From Dipetalonema caudispina (Eukaryota > Nematoda > Chromadorea > Rhabditida > Onchocercidae), in contig JABVXV010000229.1 of NCBI GenBank assembly GCA_013365325.1, positions 1-52,488 on the forward strand: a stretch of DNA of 52,488 nt. Reading direction: 5' to 3'. Numbering within the stretch: the first letter of the stretch is position 1; each line of letters starts with the position of its first letter. Shown here piece by piece: positions 23,553 through 34,817 of this stretch. Both the position numbers and the translations under genes were made by a program. Below the pieces are notes generated by a model. It saw nothing but the letters and a program-made list of their open reading frames with translations. It made no database searches and was not told where the DNA came from.

Positions 23553-23881
23553 TTTGCATCATCGTCATCATTATTACTGTTAATAGTATTCTGTACATTT
23601 TCTTTGCATACATCACTCTATATTTGAATTCTGTTCTTGGCATTTCATAATGTGATATATTTTATAGAGCGTGTGATTTGTGAGAATAGTGGAAAAGAAA
23701 AAATGTGATATCCTATCAAGTAGTGATAAAATCTTCTTTATTTCGATTTCAATTGCAAAACAATAAAAGGGAATGTTAGAAATAATGATGAAATTACTTA
23801 AAAGGAAATAAAACTTTTCTTAAAATAGTTTTCTGATTGTTAAAAAGAGGAAAAGAATTGAGGGAAAAAGAGAAGATAAGT

Positions 23882-23911
23882 ATTTTTACTGTATTATAAT
23901 ACAGTAAAAAT
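23882..23911. repeat. 30-bp perfect palindrome without spacer
   Basis: ATTTTTACTGTATTA (23882-23896) is followed directly by its exact reverse complement (23897-23911). It contains the TACTGTA/TACAGTA words and could extrude as a cruciform. Confidence 0.9.
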
Positions 23912-24818
23912 CTTTGGAAGTAAGAAGCCGAAAGACATTACCAAGTACTCCTCAGTAATTATTAATTAACAAATTGTAATCGATTATACTAAATTTGATT
24001 TCAATGTTTGGCAAAAAATAACATCATTAAAATTATGCATTTCCTACTGCCATTTCATTATAAGTATTACAGTAATATATTCCTATGGATTATTTCAAAA
24101 ATTACATAAATTTGTTTATTGTATACATATTACAATAGAGATTACTATTCTACAGGAAATGGATTGATTGTATTTGTTCAATGTTTTATTGCATTTTATA
24201 ATTAACAACAAAAGCTCAAAATTTCATTTAGCAAAATAATCAAAAAATATATGTGTTATAATAATAAAGATTATGTATTTCGATTAATTTAGCAAACAAT
24301 TTAATTCAATTACATGGAAATCTATTGATCTAATCTAAAAGATTGGTACGTTGTGATCAAATTTAATTCAATTCTATAACAGAATGATACATTTGTCTGT
24401 CATTTGGAGTGATAAAAGATAACATATCATTGATTTGTTGCTCGATTAGTATCGTTGAACTAATAACATTCTGTAAATCATAAAATGAGAACAAAAAAAA
24501 AAATCCAAAAATAGATGAAAATATATTTACATAGCTGTTAAGTTAATATCATCTATTCATTATAATATTGTATATTTATTTAATAGTAATTTGAAAAAAA
24601 AAAAAAAAACTTATTGTACCATTTAGTTTTTCAATATTTGATATTAATAATGTCGCATGGAGCGTATAAGTAAACATATTTTTACTAAACAGATACAATT
24701 AGTAAAATAATATTCTCTTGACGAGATCGTTTGATGAGAAAAGTACATATATACATATATGTATTAAATATTTTAGTTATCAAATTTTTTACTAAATCTG
24801 TTCAATTGTCACAATTCA

Positions 24819-26534
24819 ATGGCTATTATTTATTACATTGTTATCCTTACTTCAATATTTATAGGAAGCCTAAAATCAGGTTAATTAATTTCCAATAGTT
24901 AATTTTCGTCTTTTTTTGGTCAATATAGGATGCAAATATTTGTTAGTGTAAAATTTTTTTTTATGTTTATTATTAAAAAAAACTATTGAAATTGACAAAT
25001 TTTGTTAGTCATATTTTTCGACTTAAAATATCATTTTGTTGAATTATTTAAATTTAATTTAGATTGTGTGGATGGAACATCAATAGGATGTTATCGAACG
25101 GAAATGTGCTATAAAAATCAATGTTATCCAGCTTATGGACGTATGTTTACGGCATTTTCGAAAAAAAAAATAATCGCTAAAAAATAAATAATTAGGAAAT
25201 GATTGCGCTTTTAAATAATATTATAATTTAAAGTGAAATTAGCACAAATGAGAAGTGATCATGGATGCGAAAATATTTAGTCAATACGTATATAAATGTA
25301 TATATTATCTTAATAAATTAAATTTCAAGGAATTTTTAAAAACTTTCAGCATGTTTAAATGGAGCATGTGAAAATGGTTTCATATGTATAGCTGATAATT
25401 GTTTAAACATGCTAGCAACTACCACTACATATAGTATGTTTTATTTATTATAATTTTTTATGTTTTTATCAAATTTTTAAAATTTATTACAAATATAAAT
25501 AATTTTTTGTTATAAATTAATTTCTGTGATAAGATAAATGATAATTTTAATCGGATAATTACATTACAGTCAATTATTGATAAGCATAAGATAATTATAA
25601 CTTTGATGGTTGATAAAAAAAAAAAGAAAATAAGACAGAACAGTTATCGATGAAATTCATATTCTTTTATATTTTCATAATCTTAAATTCCTTTAGAGAT
25701 TACATTATGCAAACTAACATACTAAAAGTTCATTAACAAATAGATTTGAAAAATTTACAATGAAGATATGTTAATGTAAATATGCATATTATCAGTTTAG
25801 GAGTTTAATTTTGAAGAGAGTAAAATAATAATTAGATGCATAAAATATGATTATTTAGTGAGAAGAAAATAATAATGAAATAATTTTAGATTTATAATGG
25901 TCATTTGCTTTTTCTTTTTTTTTTTTTTTTTTTTATAATATCTCTAATTTTGATTGTAAATTTTAGTTTCTGCTTTCTTAAATTTTATCTACTATTAAAT
26001 TAAAATAAAAAAATTTTAGCGATAACAAAAAATCCAACATGCATGGATTATAATGTACCAGGCCTTTTAAGTGAATGTCCATTACGAGCATATCTTTGTA
26101 ACAATTTTATTTATTACAATTTAATGACAAAGCTATGTCCACGTACGTGTAATCGTTGTCCAGGTGCTATTTCAACGGTGCAACCACCAATACCATGTAA
26201 TTTCATTTTTTGAAAATATTACACAAAATATGAATATTCTAATTAGCAAACGTAAAGTATTAGAAATGAAATGAAATCATAGTGATATTCCACTCAATTC
26301 ACAATAATTACTTATCCTAAAAGTATTATTGAAAAATAAAACAAAATTATTATTTTGAAAAAATAATTCCATTAATGCTAATATTTTTCACTTTTTACTA
26401 TTATTACAGATTGTTCGGATCGGACCGGTGCTGATGGGAAATCAAATTGTGCAACTTTTGCGCATTTATGTCAAAATCTTTTATACAATAATGTTATGAG
26501 ACAACAATGTCCACGAACGTGTAAATTTTGTTAA
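24819..26534 (+). CDS. Secreted Cys-rich protein with two ShK (ShKT) domains, 5 exons, 174 aa
   Basis: Exons: 24819-24879, 25063-25140, 25350-25433, 26020-26196, 26410-26534 (stop TAA), 525 nt in total with consistent phases. Residues 1-20 are a hydrophobic signal peptide. Residues 22-64 hold eight cysteines (22, 30, 36, 41, 48, 53, 59, 64), a module I do not recognise. A short Thr-rich linker (69-75) follows. ShK domain 1 is C82-C121 (Cys 82, 94, 101, 114, 118, 121) with CPRTCNRC; ShK domain 2 is C135-C174 (135, 147, 154, 167, 171, 174) with CPRTCKFC, ending at the last residue. Each domain lies mostly in its own exon. ShK domains are abundant in secreted nematode proteins; some block potassium channels, others sit on astacin proteases or tyrosinases. 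Here no enzyme domain is present. A donor 33 nt earlier in exon 4 (after 26163) also keeps phase and would shorten the linker between the ShK domains. Confidence 0.92.
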
Positions 26535-26682
26535 ATTTTGAAAAGGAAATATCCTATTAATATAATTTATTGGAAATGATATAATGAATTTTTGTCTTAT
26601 TTTTCTCATTTATTATGATTTGTTTTGATCAAACTAACTATGTGATACAATAATGAAAATGAAGAAATAATTTTGAATCTAA

Positions 26683-26688
26683 AATAAA
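26683..26688 (+). terminator. Possible poly(A) signal of the ShK gene
   Basis: AATAAA about 150 nt after the stop codon in AT-rich sequence. The motif is common by chance here. Confidence 0.45.
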
Positions 26689-28255
26689 GCTAATTTTATA
26701 ACAAAGAAACAAAGTGAAAATATATTAAAATATGAGCAATAACCAATATCGTAACCGAAATTTCGGAAAACAAACTGTTTTAGGAAATTATATTATTCTG
26801 CAAGATAACCTTGTCATATTTCTTATAAATAGAAGTTAAAATAAAGTTAATTCAACAAAATAAATTAAAACAGTTAACAAATTAAACAAATTTTGGCATA
26901 TTATGGGAAATGTATAATATTATCTGAAATTTTTGCGTTATTTACTTGCAAATAAGATCCATTGAAAAAGAAATAAACCATAAAATATTGTAAAAAACTT
27001 TGAACCTTCGAAATTTAAACTATTTTACAGGTAACAATAACATCAAATAGTAATTCAAGCCATAATTAATTATTAAATATTGGCATAAAATAAAAGTAAT
27101 CAAATTTTATTAGAAAAGTAACTGCTAAACAAACAAAAATTTTACTTAAGATATACTAAAAGTTACAATAAGAAAAAAAAGATAATTAATGAACATTCAA
27201 ACATAAAAAGCCAAAGAGTTATTATGCAAAAATATGAACGAATAGAAAAATTATTAATAACTAAAATGAGTTAAATGCATAAATCAGTTAAAAAGAAAAA
27301 AAGAAGCTAAATTTTGAAAAATATAACTAAAAAACACTTAAGAATGATTAAAAAGCAATTATCACTGAATATTCTTATTTTTTTCATTTTTATTTCCTTT
27401 CCTTCTCTTTTTTAATTTTTATTTTTATTTTTTTTTTTTTCATCAACTCATCTTTTTTCTCTTTTCATAAATTCTTTATTGCTAGCGATAAAGAAAAATA
27501 TAAATAATGAAAAAAATTAGAAAATGATAAAAAATCTCATTTTAGTAAAGAATAAAAAAAATTTGTAAATTTAAAACAAACTGACATGAATAATCTGTTA
27601 GGTTATGATACCATCGTAATTGCCTTATTGAATATTATTTGAAATTAAGATTGAGTAAGAATAAAATACGGTTAATAAGTATGTGTCAAATTTGTTACTT
27701 ATTTTAACAAGCTCAAACGATAGTAAAAGATTAAACCCAAGCTAAGCTAAATTTAATTTAATGCAAATAATTTGGTATATTTTAAACTTAAAATTCATTA
27801 CATATTCGTCCAACCTACAATTTGTACTTAAAGTCGTTTATTTTCGGGTAATCTTCGTATACTGAAAGTTTTGCTCGGATAAACGATATGTGTAAAATTT
27901 CTTGGATGCTTGCTTGTTAGTTAATAAATATCAATGGAAGCTCCAATTTGAGCCATAGGCCTAAAGTCTTCGACGCTAACCATTGCGATCCTCTTACTTG
28001 TTGCGGTCAAGTTTTCCTTTTAAAATAAAAATAAAAACACAAACCATGCAACGGTTGACTGTCATAATTTTATTAGATAAAATTTTTAATCTATTAGTTT
28101 GGTGAATTTTGTCAAGAATATTTGAATTACTTTTTTGAGCTTTTTAAAAATAATTTTAAATCAAAAATGTTGGAAGAATCGTATAATAAAAAATTGATGA
28201 AACACGATAATATTTACAACACGGTTCACAACTTTCACGGATCATCAGAAATGTT
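26689..28255. other. Spacer between ShK gene and tRNA genes
   Basis: AT-rich sequence with no recognised gene. 27840-28010 is slightly richer in G+C but shows no open frame or RNA fold I could identify. Confidence 0.55.
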
Positions 28256-28337
28256 GCAGCGGTGTCCGAGTGGTTAAGGAGTTTGATTAGAAATCAAATG
28301 GGCTCTGCCCGCGTAGGTTCGAATCCTACCCGTTGCG
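28256..28337 (+). tRNA. tRNA-Ser (anticodon AGA)
   Basis: 82-nt class II tRNA. Acceptor GCAGCGG pairs with CCGTTGC (one G-T wobble). The anticodon stem TTTGA/TCAAA encloses loop TTAGAAA, giving anticodon AGA, which reads UCU and, as inosine, UCC/UCA. The long variable arm is typical of tRNA-Ser. The T arm is GTAGG-TTCGAAT-CCTAC, with B box GGTTCGAATCC. Discriminator is G as expected for Ser. No intron. A TTTT at 28348-28351 fits Pol III termination. Confidence 0.97.
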
Positions 28338-28347
28338 AAAGGGTTCA

Positions 28348-28351
28348 TTTT
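28348..28351 (+). terminator. Pol III terminator of tRNA-Ser(AGA)
   Basis: TTTT 10 nt after the mature 3' end. Confidence 0.6.
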
Positions 28352-28606
28352 ATCTGAAAGTAATTACAATTTATTCGGTTTTTAATTACACAAATCTTTT
28401 TTCGATAATTTTCTTCTTTTTGAATTAATTTCATTACCTTCCATTGATTTATTTCCAAAATATATTTTCCGATCGCACAAGGGAAATAATCGAATTTCGA
28501 ATTAAAATATATCGGAAATGAATTATATGTCCATCAATTTTTACAAAAAAAGTAAATTCGAAAATCTTTTTAAGTCTTTCATTAAACCATTGTGTGATAA
28601 CCGAGT

Positions 28607-28688
28607 GCAGTGGTGTCCGAGTGGTTAAGGAGTTTGACTCGAAATCAAATGGGCTCTGCCCGCGTAGGTTCGAATCCTGCCCGCTGCG
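28607..28688 (+). tRNA. tRNA-Ser (anticodon CGA)
   Basis: 82-nt class II tRNA. Acceptor GCAGTGG pairs with CCGCTGC. Anticodon loop CTCGAAA between TTTGA and TCAAA gives CGA, reading UCG. D arm, variable arm and T loop match the AGA gene 270 bp upstream; differences are confined to one acceptor pair region, the anticodon loop and one T-arm base. No intron. TTTT at 28701-28704 follows. Confidence 0.97.
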
Positions 28689-28700
28689 TAAGCAACATCC

Positions 28701-28704
28701 TTTT
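28701..28704 (+). terminator. Pol III terminator of tRNA-Ser(CGA)
   Basis: TTTT 12 nt after the mature 3' end. Confidence 0.6.
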
Positions 28705-31087
28705 GCGATCAGGACGCGGGTAAATTAAGGGCAGACTGGCCTGTCTATTCCAATCTTTTCTAATTAATGTCTTTCTTCTAAGAGACATTTTATCCGATAA
28801 TGATGAAAACGTAGATCATTTCAAAAAAGCAATTTCTTTGCATATAAAAAGAATGAAAAGCTGAAATTGTATTTCTCAACGTCGTATGTAGAAAATTTTT
28901 TTTTTTTTAAATCAATGATGATTGTAAATTTATTCACTTTAGCTAGCAATTTTTCTTCCCTTTTCAACAATTCTATGATATATAGTATGATGGCTCAATT
29001 TAACATTTCATTTCATTTCTCATATTTCTCATGTTTATCAAAATGTGACACTATCAATTCAGCTTAAAATTCATCAAAACATAGTAAATTTCATTTATTC
29101 ACTCATATCTTTGTATCACTGAAAAAGTAACTGTTGGAAAAATGGAAGAAAAAATCGTAATTAACAATTGTAAAACAACAATAAGTGCATGAAAATAACT
29201 TCATAAAAGATATTTTTGTTTCAAATTCGAAAATTCCAAATATTACAAATGTCATTTTTCCGAATTAATATGGCAAATTGGCACAAAATATAATGGATGA
29301 AATAATTTCTTCCTCAAAAAATAAACAATAATATAATTATTAAGTAATTCTAAAGAGTGAGTACTGAGATCGATTTTTTTTTTTTTTTTTTTTTACAATT
29401 ATAACTTTTAAAAATGATCTTTCAAGAGTAGAACAATAGCAGAAAATGCAAATGCATCATTTTTCATCAAAGGATTATTTGAGGTTGGATAAATTTTCAT
29501 TTTCTTTTTTTCTTCGTACGTCACTCTTTATTTATTAAAAAAATTGTAAATATTAAGCAACAACAAAAAAGAAAAATAAATAAATAAATAAAAATTCAAG
29601 AAAAAAAATTGGTTTTTAATTTAAATGTTTGTCCAAAAATTTATCGATTATCGAAAAATTTGTATCAATTGCAAAATTTTATTCTCTAAATTAACATCAG
29701 TTATAAATACATTCATAATTGGATGAAATTTTGGAATTGAGCAAATTTACTCAATGAATCCCAAAATATATGGCTAATTATTCATTCGATACTTATGATT
29801 GAAAGGAAATTAGTATTTATTAACATAAAATATGAATAATCGCTACTTCTTGCAGCAATAAAGCGTCAAAATTGAAATTGCACAAAGAAATAATTCCATC
29901 ATTTCACGATTTCTGTTAAAATCAGATTTTAACTAAAATACTTGAAAGGAAAATCACTTTGCACTATACTCAAAAATAAATTTATCGTTATCAAAAAATA
30001 TCGATTGTAGAAAACTAACTTTGTTTTTTTGATGTTAATTCTCATGATTTGAAAATTTTAAATTTTTAAAATTACCCTTTCCACAAAGCTAATTTGACGT
30101 AGCTAAACAAACATTTAACAACATAGTTTACAATTACAAATTTCGATTCTTCATAATAATATCAATTATAAATATATCATTGTACCATTATTGAAAAGTA
30201 AATTAAATGGCTAATTTCAGCAGTAATTAACGATGCGAGAAAATATTTTAATTGACCGGCAATTTGTAGAGAAAATCTGAGAAGGAAAAAAATTTTGCAA
30301 AAGCGAGAAAAAGTAATAAACAGAAACTTTTAACATTTGGCAATAGACATTATTTATTATTAATTCAATTCCTCACTATGGTAATAATTTTTATCAATTT
30401 TACAAAAAATTCTGAAATTCCATCAATTCTCAAACATCCATCAAATAAGTTTTATTATAGGTTTATGAAGATTTTAGAAAATTTTCAAAAAAAAAAATTC
30501 GCCCATTTTATTCGCTTCAAAATTTACGATGCATTTTGCAAGATGCTATTCATAGTTAAATTTTAATAACAAGTTAAAATTGAAACCCATGTAAAAAGCA
30601 TAAATAAAAATTCGAAAGAGTTGCTGAACTGTCAATTGTCAAAAATTTTCAAATTTTAATTCTAAAAACTTTAATGGTATGCTGTATTTCTGATACGAAA
30701 ATAACATGAAACAATTTAACTATTCTTCTTTTAAATGAAAGAAATGTCTTTATAGATCAAATCTTATAATTCATTTTAATTTTGCTAAAATTTGTGGATC
30801 GTTATGTAATAAATATAAGAGAAATTCGTTTTTATTCAAAAAAAATTAAACCGGTTTTAACGTAAAATGGAATAAGAAGTATATAATAATTTTGAAAATT
30901 CAGCTGATCAATCAATTCTGTTTAATTTTGGCAATTATTTCTGTTCATTCCAATTTATTCTGTTTCATTTATTTCTTTACATTTTGCCTATTTTTATTTT
31001 CATTCAATGGCATCATGGAAATTAAAAAAAAAAAAAGAAAAAAGCAGAAAAACAGTAAGTGAGTTAATTAATTATTAAAATTAAGAA
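28705..31087. other. Spacer between tRNA genes and EGF-domain gene
   Basis: AT-rich sequence with poly(T) runs (29373-29394) and short open frames of biased composition only. Nothing supported as a gene. Confidence 0.55.
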
Positions 31088-31093
31088 TTTATT
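31088..31093 (-). terminator. Possible poly(A) signal of the EGF-domain gene
   Basis: AATAAA on the minus strand about 105 nt after the stop codon at 31201-31199. Confidence 0.5.
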
Positions 31094-31198
31094 AGTTCCA
31101 TTATTTTTTTAAATGTAATCATTGTTTCTGTTTTTTTTTTTTCTGAAAGAATTTCGAATTTTTTTTTTTTCAATTTTACATCATTTGTTGACAAATTA

Positions 31199-34100
31199 CT
31201 ACCACCTTAATAGAGGCATGATAAAGAAAATGAGGAAAAATGTTAACTTCAATGGTTTGTTAGTGATAACAGTAGCATCATTAGTGATAACACGCCGTCG
31301 TTTGCTTATCATCCAACCATCACCCGTAGATTCTGATTCCATCATTGATTCTTGACTATCAGTACTATCGTTTTCATTTGTCCATTGCATTAATGTTTCT
31401 TCATCATCAATCTTTATTCGTTTATCTTTATTCAAACGTGTTACCATTTGATCTGTTTTCTTTTTATTCAAATAAATTCGCTGTGGATTTTCCTGTCCGG
31501 TTATCATACGGTAATCATCCGATCCTTGTAACCATATCGGCATAGATGCTTCAGTTCTTACGGTATCTTCAAAAAATGAGACAAATAAATAAGTTATAAT
31601 CTATCTTATCATAAATTTTGTTTTTTTTTTAATATACTTTAAAAGTTGATTATTATATTTTAAGTATTTAGATTATTATTTCAAAAAGTTTAAATTTAAA
31701 AAAAAAAAATACAAATGAAGTGAAAAGAAACCTAATGTTTCGGTAGCTCGATCATCATAGGAATATTCGTCATCATCGCCAGTTGTTGTATCCCAACCTT
31801 CCGTATAATCATTCTCGTCCATCTTCGTTTCTTCAGTTGATCCAATCCTTTCTGTAGGCGAAAAAATTGAATAATTATTATATTTTTTTCATAAATTGCT
31901 ATAAAAGAGAGAGAGAGAGGGAAAGAGAGAAAAAGAAAAGAGAGAAAAAGGAATAAAGGAGAGAGAAGGAAAAAAACTTTTAAATCAAAATATTGCTATT
32001 ATCTTTTCAATTGATGGAATCCTTTCTGCAAATAAAAGAAAAAAATATTTTTGAAATAATTTTCAAAAATTCTCAATTTGAAAATTTCTAATCATCATCT
32101 ACAAATTGCAATGAGTAAATCGTGATGATAATAATGATAACAGCAATGCATAATTTTTTGAATCTAACTACTAATTTAGTTTGCAGTGCTTATTTGAGTA
32201 TAGATTATGCAAAATTTTCGATTTAAATATTTATAGGCTTAACATATCTGAGTGACAATGCTTTTCAAATATATTATTGGATAAGAAGAAAAAAAAAAAA
32301 GTATTTCATAAATTACTTTTAGTTGCAAACATTCAAAAAAATGTTGTTTAAATCGAAACACAGTAAAAATTTTGCAATTTATTTCTTTCTTTTTTTTTTT
32401 TTTTCATTAAAATTTATTTCTTTACAATTATAATGCTTCTTATCAATCTTTTATTCACACATTTTAATGAATCATAAGTTAACACTGATCAATTTTGAAG
32501 CTATTGGAGTAATAGCGGAAGTAATTAGTTGAGAATTCACTCTAACACTTTTTCAAATAAAATTTTCGTAGCTATTAAATTAATTAATTCGATAGACAAT
32601 GAATTAGGGAAGCAATGAGTCGGGTCATTTTGCAAATGTATAAATTGAAGTGTGGATGAAACAAAGTTTGATGAATTATTGATTGACAAAAAATTGTTGT
32701 TCGATAGAATGATTGATAGTTCGAAAGAGGAAGTAAATCTTCCAAATAATTTCGCATCATCTAATTTCAACAATTTTAAAATGATTGTTCAACAAATTAC
32801 TGATGAAATTATGGACAAATACAGAAAAATACTTAATTCTCGGTTCCGGATAAACAGGAATTTTAAATGAAGAAACGGATAACTTGTCAGAAATTAACTC
32901 ACTTGATTCTTTTGTTTGATATACTTTAGTGTAACCAAATTGTGATATTTCATCAGTTTCAGCATAATCGGAAAGTTTTCCTGTTCGAGCAGGTGATGAT
33001 GGTCGATGCGAAAGTGAACGTTCGGTGGTATTAGATGATAATGTTGTTGTTTCACTAACTTCAAGAAAATTGTTGAATTGATAAAAAAGAATTCCTCACA
33101 AAAAACGAAATATAAATCCGAAAAATTCTTTAAACTAAAATGCTAAGCTATACCGATGAATTATTTATCAAATGTTAGAATTCAAAAGTATAAGCTGAAA
33201 TCTTTGAAAAATCTGCTTGAAATATAAAACCGTATATAAATTCAAATTGGTATATAAGTACAAATGAATATAGAATTTGTCTTAAAGCAGTAATCTGATC
33301 TTGAATTAATTTTTGTAGTGAATGATCCCTAGGTATTTTACAAAAAAAATATATTTATTAATACTTACACAACTATTTGTATTTATGCGCTTATTTATAC
33401 TCATAATTATTTGTAATTATATATTTTATTTCAAATTTTTATTTGATATGTTCTTTTTAGAAAGATATGTTCTTTTCGGACTATTTTTTAACTTTGGCAT
33501 ATTATACGACAAAAAAAGAAAGTGATTTTCCAATTTTTTTTTTTTCGAAAAAAATTACATCTTCCTTCCGTTTTATTTTCGCAAAAATTTGAGAAGAAAA
33601 TTAAATATTTGTTTCTTTTTTCTCTTTTTGGACAAATTTTATCACTTTGCGCTAAGCAACAACTGTTCAAATAATCATTTATCAAATTTCCATTTTCATT
33701 TCATCTCTTTTCCTAACAGATGAAGAAAATATAGAAAATGATTTTAGCAAATATTTTTTTTTTTTAACAATTCTTTTTTTTTTCTTGAAGGTTTTTCATT
33801 TTAATATTTTATCAGTTATAGGAAAATTTGCAATAAATATTAAGGTGAAAAAATTTTCTTAGTTTTCTAAAACTTTTGCTAATTTGAAAATTCTAAACTA
33901 AAGAAAGAATTTGCACCTTAGACTAAATAAATAGATTAAATTGCCAGGAAAGTTTACCTAATTCATTAATCTCTCAAAAAAAGATTTTCAACTTATATTT
34001 ATGCTTAACAATTAATTTTATCATTTGATCATAAAAATTATCAAATAAAGCAAACATAAAGTGATAAAGTGATAATAGTAGAAATTATCACTTATATCAA

Positions 34101-34439
34101 TTACCCTTAATGGTTCAACTTTTGCAAGTTACTAATGAAAGATTCATAAGTCTGTTGTAGTATTGAGATGATACAAAGCACTATCATATCAGTGATAAAT
34201 TAATAAAATTAATTTGACATACCAGCGTATTGACAACGATCACCATAATAAACGTTCAGTAAACAAAGACACGTATGTATCGATGGATTATCAACTAAAT
34301 ATGCGCAAAATCCACCGTTGAGACATTTAATGCGACATTCACTTTGTGGATTAACAAATGCTTTTCGTTGTTGCGCCAATATATTCCAACGTGTGCTACT
34401 GTACATAAGCGTATACAATAAGACGGATATTATTCTCAT
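31199..34439 (-). CDS. EGF-like domain surface protein with acidic stalk and GPI-like tail, 4 exons, 286 aa
   Basis: Exons in transcript order: 34439-34223, 33058-32903, 31851-31732, 31566-31199 (stop TAG), 861 nt with consistent phases. The ATG directly follows a T9-AG acceptor. Residues 1-22 are a signal peptide or signal anchor. One EGF-like domain spans C35-C69 (Cys 35, 39, 45, 57, 59, 69) with CLNGGFC and YYGDRC. Residues 73-164 are Ser/Thr-rich, then strongly acidic (GDDDEYSYDDRATETL). Residues 165-265 are charged and end with a KRRR cluster. Residues 270-286 (LKLTFFLIFFIMPLLRW) are hydrophobic to the end, fitting a GPI-attachment signal or a very short membrane anchor. EGF-domain proteins act extracellularly in adhesion or receptor signalling; I do not recognise an ortholog. 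Exons 2 and 4 use TTGAAG acceptors, so those edges are the least certain part of the model. Confidence 0.85.
31880..31980. repeat. Purine-rich (GA/AAAG) tract in an intron of the EGF gene
   Basis: GAGAGAGAG core followed by AAAGAGAG-type units, in the intron between exons 2 and 3 of the minus-strand gene. Confidence 0.8.
34067..34093. repeat. Inverted repeat, 10-bp arms, in EGF gene intron 1
   Basis: AAGTGATAAT (34067-34076) and ATTATCACTT (34084-34093) are exact reverse complements around a 7-nt loop; a further GTGATAA copy lies just upstream. Confidence 0.75.
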
Positions 34440-34450
34440 CTAAAAAAAAA
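34440..34450 (-). promoter_or_regulatory. Acceptor directly before the EGF-gene start codon
   Basis: TTTTTTTTTAG on the minus strand abuts the ATG with no spacer. This fits SL trans-splicing with a zero-length genomic 5' UTR. Confidence 0.6.
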
Positions 34451-34742
34451 GACGAATTTTAATTTAATTAATGTAAAATGAATCAAAAATTAATCATTCA
34501 TTAACACAGTACATGCAAGTTTTTACATATTGTTTACATTCAAATTACGCACATAATCAATTTCTATATTTTATTCAAAATTTAAAACGAATTAAAATTA
34601 TACTTGAAACAATTTTTCCATTTATATATCATAAAAAAAGAACGAAAAAAAAAATGATAAAATAGATTAATTCATTCATTTAAATCTATTCATTACAATA
34701 AGCATTTTAGTTATTAAAATCAATTTTGAAATGGAATATACA

Positions 34743-34817
34743 CATATGTTAATAGTATCCATACATACACGTACGCTAATATTACGTACGTGTATGTATG
34801 CATACGATTAGCTTGTG
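34743..34817. ncRNA. Candidate pre-miRNA-like hairpin
   Basis: CATACATACACGTACG (34760-34775) pairs perfectly with 34785-34800 around a 9-nt loop (34776-34784). Pairing continues outward to 34743/34817 with a few mismatches and G-U wobbles, giving a 33-position stem in about 75 nt, the size of a nematode pre-miRNA. It lies about 300 bp upstream of the EGF gene start. The stem is partly alternating purine/pyrimidine, so a simple-sequence palindrome is an alternative. Confidence 0.35.

Larger units (their letters stand above)
22838..24818. other. Spacer between OSBP and ShK genes
   Basis: Non-coding, AT-rich. It contains the ATT microsatellite and a 30-bp palindrome listed separately. The ShK promoter should lie in its last few hundred bases; no motif was recognised. 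Confidence 0.6.

Noticed and set aside
23338..23583. 81-codon poly-isoleucine frame
   Set aside because: Produced entirely by the ATT microsatellite.
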